From Agroathelia rolfsii (Eukaryota > Basidiomycota > Agaricomycetes > Amylocorticiales > Amylocorticiaceae), in contig JABRWF010000002.1 in assembly GCA_018343915.1 (NCBI GenBank), positions 682,001 to 746,000 of the forward strand: 64,000 nucleotides of DNA. The letters are read 5' to 3'. Position numbers and translations under genes: made by a program. Below, piece after piece: positions 24,131-37,676 of this stretch (positions are counted from its first letter, which is position 1; every line of letters begins with the position of its first letter). The notes under the pieces were generated by a model. That model made no database searches. It worked only from the letters and a program-made list of their open reading frames with translations, and was not told where the DNA came from.

Positions 24131-25868
24131 TTATTCTTGTGTGGCTGTCACTAACTCAGTTACTGCGGGATAATCATTGTATCCTTTGATAATCTCTTCT
24201 CTTGTAACCTGACCTCCTTTGCCATATAGGTGCTTGGTATCTATAAGGACGTCAAGAGGAAGCCCCCTTTCCAAACGCTTGACCAAATCGGGCATTGAGA
24301 TCCATGCTGAAGATATCCTTTGAGTGTTGAAAAAGGGTGCGATAGGGGAGAGAGAGGTTACTCACGTCGAGAGAGAACTACACCCTTGATAATTCCTCCA
24401 CTAACGAGTTTAGCTGCATTTTCAATATTGACATCTCCATTAATAAATATGGGAGTGCTCTAAGAGACGAAAAAACAAAAGCCAAGTTCATAAGTAATAG
24501 GAAAAGAGAATATATCAGTTCTTACCTTGATAAAAGGCTGGTAAGTTCTCAGCACATCATGTGGCACGTCAGGAGTCTTGCCTTCAAAGGCACGTTGGAC
24601 ATCAAAATGAAGCATAAGTTGGATATATGCTAGACCCAATTTATCAGCCTCTCCAATAAAATAAGTGTAAGTATGGATTGTTTCTTCTAACGACATCCTG
24701 AAAATTTTACAACATCGGATTACATTGTATTAATGCCCAGATAAATAAGCTGAACTTTGATACGCACGCAATATCGTTGAAACCTGCGGCAGGCATGAGC
24801 TTTATTCCGACTTTGTTAGGACCCCATATTTCCGTAAGTGCTCGCAACACATCTAGACCGAAGTGAGAGCGATGTTCTACACTTCCACCGTAATCGTCCG
24901 TCCGTTTCTAGATATGGCATATCAGTACTGTGTTTTATGAAGTTATGAAGCTTTCCTTTACATTAGAATGCGTAGAAAGAAACTACATGGGAGATAATTG
25001 AAGGATTTGTCACTATTGCGAAATAATCAAAAGTTGCACTATAACAGCATACCTGTGGAATTAGGTATCCACCTGCAGCGTGAACTTCAATCCCGTCAAA
25101 GCCTGCTGCCTTTGCATTAATTGCGGCTTGGCGATATTGTTCTACAATCAAACCAGGGTTTTCTACAGCCGTTGGCTGAAAATGCAACATAAGCCGTTTT
25201 TCTCTAAAAATCTTGCTCGTTCGATATAACGTTAAATTCTCACCATCTGGTATCCAGGCTGACCTGGGAGGAACCGGAATTTTGTCGGAGATACTGCAGC
25301 AATTGCAGAAGGCGCATACACAGGCTAGAAAATTTATTAGCCTTGCAAAAAAAGAGTATTTGGTGCTATTTTCAAGTTTACCTGCCCAGAAGCAAGCTGT
25401 TCCGGGGCTTCAGGATGCGACATGCGACCGACTAAAAAACGTACTCAGAAAAAAAATACGGTATAGATCAATTAGCATAGATATGTTCTTACGGTGCCAC
25501 AATTGGGCATAGATGGCAGCGCCTTCAGCATGTACGGCATCTGTCACTTTTTCCCATGCATCAACGTGTTCTTGGGACCAGATTCCGGGTGCGTTCGGAA
25601 AATTACTTCTAAGTTCCACAGTTGAGAAATGACATGACTGGTAGAAATCACTATGATTTCAGGTGTACCCTTGTTGAACAATAAGAATACCCTCGGTTAT
25701 GATGAGGCCTGCGCCTCCCCTCGCTCGCTGGCGATAGTGTTCGACTTGTAACTCAGAAGGTACGTTGCCGTTAGCGCGATTTCTTGTGAGCGAGCCCATG
25801 TGTATGCAATTGCGAAGCTTAAGATCGCCCAGGAAGGAAGGCTGTAGAAGAAGCAAAACGTTTGACAT
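24131..25868 (-). CDS. Old Yellow Enzyme-type flavin oxidoreductase (OYE copy 3)
   Basis: A second complete OYE gene with the same intron pattern as copy 1, including a 21-nt microexon at 24962-24982 that again encodes FLSTHSN. The ATG at 25868 gives MSNVLLLLQPSFLGDLKLRN. Motifs: MGSLTRNRA (FMN Thr), AQLWH followed by GRMSHPEAP across an intron, PGQPGYQ, RTDDYGGSVEHR and GYNDYPAVTEL near the C-terminus. The substrate-site motif reads HAAGGYL: the His and Tyr of the canonical HxxNGY are kept, the Asn is Gly. A CATAAAAG box sits at about -85. It probably reduces enones or quinones, but the substrate cannot be predicted. Confidence 0.87.
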
Positions 25869-25948
25869 TTTAATTGTTTGTTTGGATGATGTGAAAGCTG
25901 AGATGTTCAGAGTAGGATGGTGAATGAATTATGGATGAAGAAAGAACC

Positions 25949-25956
25949 CTTTTATG
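25949..25956 (-). promoter_or_regulatory. TATA-like box of OYE copy 3
   Basis: CATAAAAG on the minus strand about 85 bp before the ATG, at the same spacing as in OYE copy 1. Confidence 0.45.
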
Positions 25957-26629
25957 TATCCAGATGTAAATTAAAAAAGAGCCTTGTATGGGTTGTATCT
26001 CAGATCCGTAGAATTGCTGCTGACACCGAAGCATAGGGAACCATGGGGGACGAATTGTCTTGAACAGCCCCAACAGTTTCAAGAAAAGTGGGGTATGCGT
26101 TTTTCCATTATCATGCATTCATGACGTGACTGAAGTCTTGGAGATTGCAGAGATATAAGATTTGGACGTCCACATCAGGAAATAACTTTGCAATCCTGCT
26201 CGTACAACAGAATGTACCTAGCCTTAGCCCTGGCAAGTCAATGTAGAAAACTGGCCGATTATGTAATCCAAAACACCTTTAGTAAGTTTTTTCTTTCTTT
26301 CTTTTGTAAAATAAGCGACAAATTAGACAGCGAGCATATATCAACTTGAATGAGAATTCGAGAAATAGCTAGAGTCGGGTTGCTCCAATCAGCCCGACCG
26401 GTGATAGCCTGATGATTATCACCGCAATGGCCTGAATTTTCCAGAGATAGTTGTATGCTTAGTTGTACTAGTACCAGTAACTGAGAGCATTGAGATGCGG
26501 GAGCACATGGATTGGGGCCGGCCATGCTCTCAGGTTAGTACTCTGGTCCATGATAATCACAACACTATGCAGCCGTTATTGCATCGTTTGCAATGTATAC
26601 GGCTTTTTTATTAGCATTGTTGTTCTGCA
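25957..26629. other. Intergenic, no gene seen
   Basis: Upstream region of OYE copy 3. Only short unconvincing ORFs. Confidence 0.5.
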
Positions 26630-27780
26630 ATACTCCGGCCTAAAAGCCCGAGCCTAAGCCGGCCTTGCCAGTGACGCTCAGGGCTCAAGCTTTTTCGGCT
26701 AGCCCGGCCTGCAAGCGCCGCAAGCTTTCATTTACTTCCATCGATTTAGCGTTAGCACAGGTGTATTTAGCCGCAACAGTGGCATAATTCCATACACTAT
26801 GATCTGCATGAATTGATCTCAGACGCCAATGTTATTGATTACTGTGACTACACACTGTGTTCTAATGTCTGCTCGTCATCTCAAGTTGCTAGTGCCACTG
26901 ATACTGCTTCTCAGTTACATAAAACGAGCTGATTGTGACTTACTTACAATGACGGCTCTACTAACAGGAATCAAAGCTTGTGGTTGATGCACGTTGGTGA
27001 TTCTGCCACCGAATACGGTATTCATTCATTAGCACTTGATTATTTCTCAACAATAGCATCATTGGTTTCAAACGAGCAAATTTTTTCAAGTGCTGCTATC
27101 ACTGTCACTAAACAGCGCAACCATCTTAAAGTTGATGTCATTAGGGCATTGTAAGCGATGAAGTTTAAATTCAAACAAATCTCACTCTTTGTCGTGTGTT
27201 GTTGAAAAAGCACTTCTCAACCAAGATATAGCAAAAGATGCTCTACCCTGGTACATAACAATATTGAAGTGCCAGAATATGACACCTTTGGATGATTTAG
27301 ACTTAGATCGTGAAGAGGAATGCACAATAGCAACAATCTCGATGAAATTATTATGCCGATGTTTTTTGAAGCGTTGAATATACTAGAAACATGGTGTAAT
27401 TGATTTTATTTGATCGATAATATATGAAACGTGCATTAGGTGCCATCCTGCAGAATCTGTACGCATATAGATATACGGTTATTCCAGCTTCGACGGCTCT
27501 GTCCTGTTTGTCTGCCGTTGGACTCTCAAAATCTGTATGTCTCTGTCTTCCTTATCAAGCCCGGGCTTCGAGCTCAAGCCTGACGCGGCCGTTAAGTGCG
27601 TTAATCTTAAGCCCCAGTAGGGTAATTCCAAGCTCGAGCCTGCAGAACACTGATCTGCACACACGACAAACCCCGGAAGTGTTCGTACACGAGTTTCAGT
27701 TCGAGGCGGAGCCCGAATAGGCTCGGCTCTCCCGTCGAGGGCTCAAAAGGCATTCCTTACTCAAGCCATTCAGGTCCTGA
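26630..27780 (+). mobile_element. Decayed hAT-family transposon
   Basis: At 27020-27153 the plus strand encodes a hAT C-terminal dimerisation segment: LALDYFSTIASLVSNEQIFS, then ITVTKQRNHLK and a stop. This matches the family pattern (A-DYL-I-AS, ERIFS, R-L). The rest of the transposase is gone or full of stops. Both flanks (26637-26720 and 27556-27760) hold clustered motifs such as GCCCGAGCCTAAGC and GAGCCCGAATAGGCTC, typical of hAT subterminal repeats. Exact termini were not resolved. The element is dead. Confidence 0.65.
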
Positions 27781-28405
27781 CTATGTACCTGCATCGAGAG
27801 TGCCAATATATGTCTGACCTCTGTGCCTATGGATTCTAATGAAAACTATTTTCTTTCTGCAGCTGATGACCTGCTCGCCTTTAGGCGACTTGACTCGCAC
27901 CAGTTCGACTTCGGCTGTTGTCTTAGCTGCCCCTGTTCCTCTTTCCGAGATATTTGTAGTTTATGCGACTTCAAGAGACGCTGCAATATTATCTCTGTGC
28001 TTCTAATGACACAGTCTTGCAAATTTCATGGTTTTATGAATCTCGAAACTTCAGCTACGTGAATGTATGTATTTTTCATAGAGCTGATGACAATAACATA
28101 CCAATGTCTATCATCGATAAACCAATGCCCTATTTCATGCCTGAAGTACGCTTTGCTCTTTGCATTGACTTTTTTTTTTGTCTAGCTCGTTTATGTTTTG
28201 TCTCACAAATATGGCCCGTGTGATCGCACCCGGATTGCGGTAGCGACTCTTCGCATTCCGCAGTATCCGCAGCTGAATGGCGATGATCGTGCCCCTCTAT
28301 TCAAGGCCTGCGCCGCAGTGAATTTGGAGTGATTTGGAGCTGCACTGACTTGAATTTGGCTTCCATAATACATGCCGCAGCCGAAGATTGTTATGGATTG
28401 AAAAC
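27781..28405. other. Intergenic, no gene seen
   Basis: Upstream region of the PB1-domain gene. ORFs here are short and featureless. Confidence 0.5.
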
Positions 28406-28413
28406 TATAAAAG
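28406..28413 (+). promoter_or_regulatory. TATA box of the PB1-domain gene
   Basis: TATAAAAG, 84 bp before the ATG at 28490. Confidence 0.6.
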
Positions 28414-28489
28414 CCCCAACGTGTGCCGTCCAGCCTCAACCAACATCGACTACCCAAATTTACCTAACACAAACCACATCCTTGTAAGT

Positions 28490-29461
28490 ATGCACTTCAA
28501 ACTCACTCAACCCCGCGGTTTCACTCGCCGCGTCGCTTTCGAGCAATCGCCCTCTTGGGATCAGCTTGCTGCCAAGATCGGTGCTTTGTACGATATTCCT
28601 ACCCAAAGTGTTGCTGTTTCCTACGTCGACGGCGACGGCGATCAAGTCACCCTAAGCTCCCAGGAAGAGCTTCAAGACTATTACTTGACCGAAGTCAGGC
28701 CCAACAACCTCCAACAGCAGCCTGTGAAATTATTCGTTCAGGATCTGCGTCATTTGGGTTGGCGCGGCGCTGTGGACGTTGAACAGGAAGCAAAGCAAAG
28801 TCTTGATGAGTTCTCAGCTGCACTTGCTGCCTTGGTTGGTATGGCTGGTGCTGTTGCGGTCGACGAGGTCGATGCCGCTGTGAAGAAAGTTACTGATGCG
28901 TTGACGGATGTTATCGCTACTTCTGCAACGAGTGCTCGTGGTATGCCACCGTTTGGTCACGGCCACCATGGCCGTGGTCGTCATTTCCACCATTTCACTC
29001 CACCATTCCCTCCTCACCATGTTCCTCCCTTCCCTGGTCATATACCACCTCCATCCGGCCCCGGAGGACACGGGAATTTCCCATTCGGCGGTGGCCACTT
29101 TGGCGGATTTCCATTTGGCGCCCCTCCTCCTCATGGCGGTCCGGGTCATCATCACGGACGCCATGGTGGACGCCACGGTCCTCATCCTCCTCCTCCTCCA
29201 GGCGCGCCATTTGATCCTTTCAGCTCCGCATTCTTTGGTCACTTTGATGTTCATCACGGTCGTCACAGTCGTCATGGGGGCTCTCGCTCTCGCTCGACAT
29301 CTCCTTTCCACCACGACCACTTCTCTTCTCATTACCATAGCCCTGGATTCTCTGGTCATGGTCACCGTCGCGGTGGTGGCAGGCATGGACGCCGTGGTGA
29401 AGGTCGTCATGAAGGCCGTAGATCTCCCTCTCCTGAAGAACAGTTTGAGGTGACTGAGTAA
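28490..29461 (+). CDS. PB1-domain protein with His/Gly/Pro-rich tail
   Basis: A single-exon gene of 323 residues. Residues 1-83 form a PB1 protein-interaction domain: MHFKLTQPRGFTRRVAFE, then SVAVSYVDGDGDQVTLSSQE, whose acidic DGDGD...EEL stretch is the OPCA motif. Residues about 95-140 are a mixed helical segment. From about 145 the protein is extremely rich in His, Gly, Pro and Phe (GGHFGGFPFG, HHGRHGGRHG), then Arg/Ser-rich, ending EEQFEVTE. PB1 domains mediate hetero- or homo-oligomerisation; the His-rich tail could bind metal or drive condensation, which is inference. A GTAAGT sequence lies just before the ATG, so a 5'-UTR intron is possible. Confidence 0.75.
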   Translation: MHFKLTQPRGFTRRVAFEQSPSWDQLAAKIGALYDIPTQSVAVSYVDGDGDQVTLSSQEELQDYYLTEVRPNNLQQQPVKLFVQDLRHLGWRGAVDVEQEAKQSLDEFSAALAALVGMAGAVAVDEVDAAVKKVTDALTDVIATSATSARGMPPFGHGHHGRGRHFHHFTPPFPPHHVPPFPGHIPPPSGPGGHGNFPFGGGHFGGFPFGAPPPHGGPGHHHGRHGGRHGPHPPPPPGAPFDPFSSAFFGHFDVHHGRHSRHGGSRSRSTSPFHHDHFSSHYHSPGFSGHGHRRGGGRHGRRGEGRHEGRRSPSPEEQFEVTE

Positions 29462-29800
29462 GGATTATGCTAGTGTCATCATCTCTTTGAGATATGCATT
29501 CGAAAGTATTTGTACAATCTGGTTCTGGGCGATTCCTTGAGTATCATAAGTAAATATTGTTTGAGGTATAAATCCTACAAGGGCCAAGTGTGTTTCATTT
29601 CTTCTATAGGTACAGAAAATCATAGATATAGTGATTCCATTGAAAAATATCACATCTATTTAATGTATGACCAGTGAACCAATTGAATTATGAGACTTGG
29701 AAAACGCGAAAACACGAGATTGAACTCCGCTCAAATTGCAGCTTGTCTCACGCGTCGAGCGCGTTCGTCTTTGATCCCATTAGTGTGTCCACTGGCGGTC
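29462..29800. other. Intergenic: PB1 gene 3' flank and MCM5 promoter
   Basis: An AT-rich 3' flank followed by the MCM5 upstream region. It contains ACGCGTCGAGCGCG near 29750, with an ACGCGT core that is the MCB (MBF-binding) motif of fungal G1/S genes. This fits MCM5 but is a single site. Confidence 0.4.
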
Positions 29801-32755
<2,955 letters not shown>

Positions 32756-32992
32756 ATTTTCGTATCTTGCAATGGGCTTTGTTTCACGTGTTGTATTTGT
32801 TCCTATCTACTCATCATATTATACCCCATGCTCTGATGTTAATCTTGATATCTATGTTACATATTGCCCTGGCATTGCCTTTGCTCATTCGGGCCTATCA
32901 AAGCGACTCTTTCTTATTCAAGACGTCTTTTTGCTTCACTTTTAACCTTCGCAATGGATGTATGCACCACATCCACGGGAGAAGCCTGGGCT

Positions 32993-34186
32993 CTACCAAC
33001 TCTCCGGAGGTATCACGTTAGTATTCAGACCTTCACACAACACCTCCCGCATACACTGTGCACTCAGTGCACGAATGTCCTGCCAGCTTTCTGGCGAATG
33101 AAAAGCTGCATGGGGCGTGATTACAAACTTGCCGCGGATCCACTCCTCCTGGGCCTGATATGCCTGATAGAGTGGGTGCAGCGGTTCCTCGGGCGGTTCT
33201 TGCGGTAGCACATCGAGTGCAGCGCCCGCCAACGTCCCATCCTTGAGACACTTGTACAACGCATCGATATCGAGCGTGGGACCCCTGCTGGTATTGATTA
33301 CGACCGCGCCAGGCGGCATACGACGCAGCAGCGGCTCATTGACAATACTCACCGTGCTCGGCGTAAGTGGGACATGCACGCTGATTGTGTCGGAGCGTTC
33401 GAAGAGGCTCTCGAGTGAGCGCACGCGCTCGATCGCCAACGCGCGGTCGACGCCGTTGGGTAAATGAGGGTCGTAGAAGATGACGTGGAATCCGAAGGCT
33501 TTAGCGCGCAGTGCGGCCGCCGTCCCGATGCGGCCTAGGCCGAGGATGCCGAATGTGCGTACGGAAGGGCGTTGGATGAGGTTAGAGGTTGTAGGTTCCC
33601 AGAGGGGAATGCCAGGTGTGCCGCTTGAGAGGGGTGAAGGGAGCCAGAGGCAGTGGTAGTGTAGGATGCCGCGTCGGAGAGTGAGTGCGAGTGCGATGGC
33701 ATGGTCTGCTACCTCTGTTGTGCCATAGTCTTGAAGGGTTTTCAGCAAAAGGGATATATTGATGAGGGAAACGATATAGCCTCACCTGGGATGTTGCACA
33801 CTTTCACGCCTCTCTTCCCTAATGTCTTTCTATCCAAGCGATCATAACCAACTCCCATGCGCACGACAACGCGGAGGTTAGGATACCGATTTATTTGCTC
33901 CTCATCTAGGAAATGACGGAACATGAACAATCCGTGCACTTTGGCGCAGATCTCGTCGGGGACGTCCTTTAGGGTTTGGCCGTATCCCGGTGCACTCAAG
34001 TTCCCTTGAATGTGTACGACCTCGATCGGAAGTCCTTTAAAGGTTTCTATCTCCAGTGCTGTATCTGGCCATAAACCTTCTGGCTATGTAACTCGATATT
34101 GAGATCAATTGATATCTTGGAGGGTGCAATTGATCATTCACCTCGTATGTGTATAGCACCTCTGATGACTTCGTCTCCGTGGCCAT
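32993..34186 (-). CDS. D-isomer-specific 2-hydroxyacid dehydrogenase / CtBP-like
   Basis: An NAD-dependent dehydrogenase-fold protein of 359 residues. Exons 34142-34186, 33786-34083 and 32993-33729; the exon 2/3 join gives the family motif NIPDYGTTEVADHA. The cofactor loop is GILGLGRIGTAAA, and the catalytic triad is visible as Arg in NTSRG, Glu in LPQEPPEEP and His in ITPHAAF. The order and spacing resemble the C-terminal-binding protein (CtBP) branch, which includes transcriptional corepressors, as well as plain 2-hydroxyacid dehydrogenases; sequence alone does not separate the two. It diverges from RCF1 (392 bp between starts). Confidence 0.85.
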
Positions 34187-34578
34187 GGTGGTGCTAAGCA
34201 TAGATGGCTCAGAGCACGAAAGAGTTGTATTGTTATCATGTGATGTTCGATTCCTTCTGGATCATGAGCACACTTTCTCCCAGTGCTTATTCTTGCCGTA
34301 CAAAGCAGCAGCGAACGACGCAGCACTACCGACCGTTCCCCGCATTATCGACGGCTCAACGGTCCGGAATAACCGTGATGCTTTCGATCCCTCGGAAGTA
34401 TTGTCGCTCGATTTTGAAGCTGCTCTGACGTCGTTCCACCAGTCACCAGTAGCACTCAGGCTGTACTGGCAATTCTTCTTGGCTTCACACATCGAACGAC
34501 TCACTATCTTCTGGGATCTCGAACAAAGCTCAAAGCTCATCCACATATTATATTCAACCACCAGAAGAACTGTCCGTC
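34187..34578. promoter_or_regulatory. Divergent promoter between the dehydrogenase and RCF1
   Basis: 392 bp shared by two divergent genes. No TATA box or named element was recognised. Confidence 0.45.
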
Positions 34579-35212
34579 ATGTCCACCGAACGCGTTCCCG
34601 AAACACCCAAGGAGAAGTTCTTGCGGAAGTTCAAGGAGAACCCGTTTGTACCCATTGGTCAGTATTAGAGCCCATCCCCCTCTGTTCACATATCGCAGTA
34701 TCAGAACAAGAGTTTTCGAATCATGCATCCTGTTTTCTTGCTCTCTATTTCTGTCTTGAAAAGGTGCCGCGGCTACGACGGCTGCCATGGTCGTTGCTCT
34801 CGTCAAGATGCAGCAGGGCAAGCGCAAGCAGTTCAATAACTGGCTACGTGTGCGTGTCATTGCACAGGGTCTCACGATCGCTGCTTTACTCGCCGGCACG
34901 TACCTTATGCGTCCGCAGGCGATTAACCCTTCGCCCGAGGAGCTCGAGGAGAAGAAGATGTTTGCGCAGATGCGTGAGCGGGAGGAGTTCCAGGAGAGGA
35001 TGCGGGCTGCTGAGGAAATTGACCGCCTTGAACGTGGAGAGGTCAGCGGGCCTCTTGTTAGTACGGGGGTTAAGGCAGAGGTGGAGAAGGCGGGACTACT
35101 GGATCGATTCAGAGAGGGAAGCAATGCTGGCTCATCGCCTTCGCCGGCAGAAAAGAGCACCTCAGGCGGGGTATGGTCATGGTTTGGTGGGAGCTCGGAG
35201 AAGAAGTCATGA
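34579..35212 (+). CDS. RCF1: Respiratory supercomplex factor 1, HIG1-domain protein
   Basis: A mitochondrial inner-membrane protein that helps assemble cytochrome c oxidase and III/IV supercomplexes. Two exons, 34579-34657 and 34764-35212, give 175 residues. The HIG1 domain follows the N-terminal MSTERVPETPKEKFLRKFKE: the FVPIGAAATTAAMVVAL segment is the first membrane helix, then a Q-rich loop (KMQQGKRKQFN) and the second helix (VIAQGLTIAALLAGTYL). The remaining C-terminus is a charged helical tail (EEKKMFAQMREREEFQERMR) ending in a Gly/Ser/Trp-rich segment. Confidence 0.88.
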
Positions 35213-35468
35213 TATCATGCCAAAAGTATTTATCTTCTGCTGTTTTCATTTGATCTAGATGTTTAATGGATTTCGTACTAATGCATAGTCATGCGATGAC
35301 CTGAACTTTAGTTATTGATGTTGAAAGCGCAGTAATATAATGTACACGAAGTAATGGGTCTGTTTAGGAACAGCAAGAGCGAGGGTGGCAACCATTATTC
35401 AGTATTGAATAACTATAGGCTTCCAAGGGGAGTATTTGAGCAAACCAAAAAAGCAAAGACGTCCAAAT

Positions 35469-35859
35469 TCAAGACCGTGCTCGGTCATCAGATTCCCGGA
35501 CCATGGATCCGCCCTCGCTGCCCTCATTTAGGTTGGATTCAACGGCCAGTCTCCATCCACCATACATTTGGTTCACAAGAGCGCTTCGTCGCAGGACGGC
35601 AAGGTCCTTGACGGCTTGAGAATAGAGCGATGATAATTTCTCGGTGTCTTCTACGCCCTGCGAACACAAGACCAGATAAATGTAAACCAATATATATGGC
35701 CAAGGAGAGATTATGCCAACATACCTGCATCTCCTTGAAGGTCGCTTCAGTCCTGCGAACGAAGTATTCACGGAAATTGTATGAGCTGAACGAGCGAGAG
35801 GTGTTCAACATTTGGGTATAGAGACCCTTGATAGCCTCTTTTGTTGGAGCAGCAGCCAT
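35469..35859 (-). CDS. ISD11: LYR-family iron-sulfur biogenesis factor ISD11 (LYRM4)
   Basis: A small mitochondrial protein that stabilises the cysteine desulfurase Nfs1. Two exons, 35725-35859 and 35469-35657, give 107 residues. The LYR position reads GLYTQML (Thr for Arg). Next comes FSSYNFREYFVRRTEATF, then AVKDLAVLRRSALVNQMYGG, both diagnostic of ISD11 rather than of the complex I LYR subunits. The ATG at 35859 is preceded in frame by a TTG, which is not used. The gene is convergent with RCF1 and lies next to the start of the duplicated SDR region. Confidence 0.82.
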
Positions 35860-36118
35860 GGTCAAAGACTTAGGGTGCAGAGGTCTAGAATACGGGAGGC
35901 AAAATATCCCCTGGTGATGTTAACCGAACGAGCTGAAGCCAGTCACAGTGGAGTGGAGATGTCGGAGCAGACACTGCTGAAGTGTCTAGTGACTCTGACG
36001 AAGCCTTTCGGCACAGTCTCCTGGAATTTGCTTCCGGAATCCTTCGCCGACATCGGAGCTCATTACCGATTCAGCGGCAATTCAAACTCCCCTCAATGGT
36101 TGTCCCGCGATGGAACAA

Positions 36119-36260
36119 CTTGAATGCTACACGGCCTGAAACTGGACCTACACACCACAAAGTCCTGGCAGGGGAAGGGCGTGCTACTGCACCATGATAA
36201 TTATCTGTCCCCTCTTGCTTCAAGAACAGCGGGGATTTGAAATAGTCATTCAAGTTATGG
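36119..36260 (+). pseudogene. Relic of an SDR last exon
   Basis: GAATGCTACACGGCCTGAAA followed by ACTGGACCTACACACCACAA matches the last exon of SDR copy 5 (near 40914). The homology continues past the stop into its 3' flank (CCTCTTGCTTCAAGAACAGC against CCTTCTTGCTTCAAGGACGG). The rest of that SDR is missing, so the ISD11 upstream region now joins directly to its tail. Confidence 0.75.
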
Positions 36261-36462
36261 TAAAAAAGGAGCAGATAGCAATCAGGTAGTAGCGGTGTCA
36301 GTGTAATGATGTCCGTATGTCCATGTTTTATTTTAGCATCAGCATAGCAACTCTGTTGCTCCCGATCCTGATTTAGTTTCCCATAATTAACGGTAATCAA
36401 TCGAAAGTTGGCACTTATTTACGCCCACTCATAACCCAGGCTGACTCAGACGGCAGTTTGGA

Positions 36463-36630
36463 CCCACATACTATCGGTCTCTATTTCGGTTAATGTGGAT
36501 TGTGTAACCCACATATTGCCCGGCTCTATTGTAGTCAACACGGACTGCATAACCCACTATCCGTCTTCATTGCGGTTAACATGAATTGCGTAGTCCACAT
36601 GCCGTTCGTCTCTACTGCGGACTGCGTACA
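36463..36630 (+). repeat. 45-bp minisatellite in the SDR copy 4 promoter
   Basis: Four imperfect units begin (C/T)CCACAT or CCCACTA at 36463, 36508, 36553 and 36594, each followed by a CTATT-CGGTTAA-TGGATTGCGTA-like body. Single related units occur before SDR copy 5 (39745) and copy 6 (41788), so the unit is a conserved promoter element that has expanded here. Confidence 0.7.
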
Positions 36631-36772
36631 AGGATGGCAAAGGGCCATCTCGTACACGATTTTGTATTGTTGACATCGAAATCCTACTTGATGGACGCAT
36701 AGAAGTACCATGAACAGCAGTAAAACGTTTCTCTTTTCACGCATTCATTTCCTACCAACACCTTGAGCCATC

Positions 36773-37676
36773 ATGCCGGTAACAGTGTACCTTATTTCCG
36801 GAGCAAATCTGGGCATTGGTGCGCCTTAGCCCTGCTCCTGTAGTATATGCGCTAAACGCTATCACTTGGATATGACTAGGATTTGCAAAAGCGCTTGTAA
36901 AGCGTGATAATACCGTTGTATTTGCGGGAGCTTGTGATCCAACGCATGCCACCGAACTGGAGGCCCTTGCAGAACAGTTCCCTGGAAATGATCAACTGTC
37001 GGTATCAATTTGCAGGGTTGATTGACTGTGTGAAGGTATTGCTAAAGCTATGTACTCAACGCTCGAAACTTCGGCACAAGTTATGAAAGATTACTATGAG
37101 GTATGCTATAGAGGGAGACCTTATTGAGCCCATGGGAATCCTCAATGTCTGACTCATGATACAGGTCAATGTTGTTGGACCGCTTATGCTTTTACAGGCT
37201 TCCTGTACATTACTCAAGGCTAGTAATCCGGCGCCCAAGTTTGTTTTTATCTCTTCTCGAGCGTGCAGCATTACCCTTGGAGCAAAATCTGGTGGTGGAG
37301 TTTCCTATGGTGCATCCAAGGCTGCGGTGAACTTCCTTTGTCGAAAGCTGCATTTCGAAAACGATAGCCCAGGTGAACTTGATTGATAGTTTGTTGTCTT
37401 GAGGAGTAGGCTGATCCCTTATTCCAGTCATATTTCCTTTATGCCCGGGACCAGTGAACACCGATCTGTTTATGGCATACCTTGCAAATAACCTTCGGAA
37501 GTTCATTGGTACAAACTGCGACTTAAGCTTTCCCCGTCCAACAGCTCTTCGAGAATTTGACATTTGTACCCGTGGACCAAGCAGTGAACCAAATGCTTCC
37601 TACAATAGACAATGCCACACGGCCCGAGGCTGGGCCAGCTTTCCATACCGTTGAAGGCAGTTTTGCACCGTGGTAA
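36773..37676 (+). pseudogene. SDR copy 4, broken by an internal deletion
   Basis: This copy retains the start (PVTVYLISGANLGIG, with Arg to Leu in the glycine loop), exon 2 up to EQFPG, and the downstream exons with a good YGASK active site and PGPVNTD. The segment that in its sister copy 6 runs from KLYIVKLISADEAG to the NAG motif (over 100 nt) is deleted and replaced by a few unrelated residues. The exon then meets a stop, and the exon 3 acceptor region is altered. A conventional SDR cannot be translated. It pairs with SDR copy 6 in the duplicated unit. Confidence 0.8.

Noticed and set aside
28814..29410. 198-codon minus-strand ORF
   Set aside because: Antisense of the His/Gly-rich tail of the PB1 gene; repetitive composition explains the absence of stops.
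34537..35160. 207-codon minus-strand ORF
   Set aside because: Antisense to RCF1 and without recognisable motifs.
34149..35258. 369-codon plus-strand ORF
   Set aside because: It runs through the antisense of the dehydrogenase start, the shared promoter and the RCF1 exons in a wrong frame. RCF1 explains the region.
35469..35859. Complex I LYR subunit (NDUFA6-like)
   Set aside because: The NFREYF and LAVLRR...NQMYGG blocks fit ISD11 better.
36773..37676. SDR copy 4 as a functional gene
   Set aside because: The segment containing the NAG motif is deleted and the frame is lost, so it is listed as a pseudogene.
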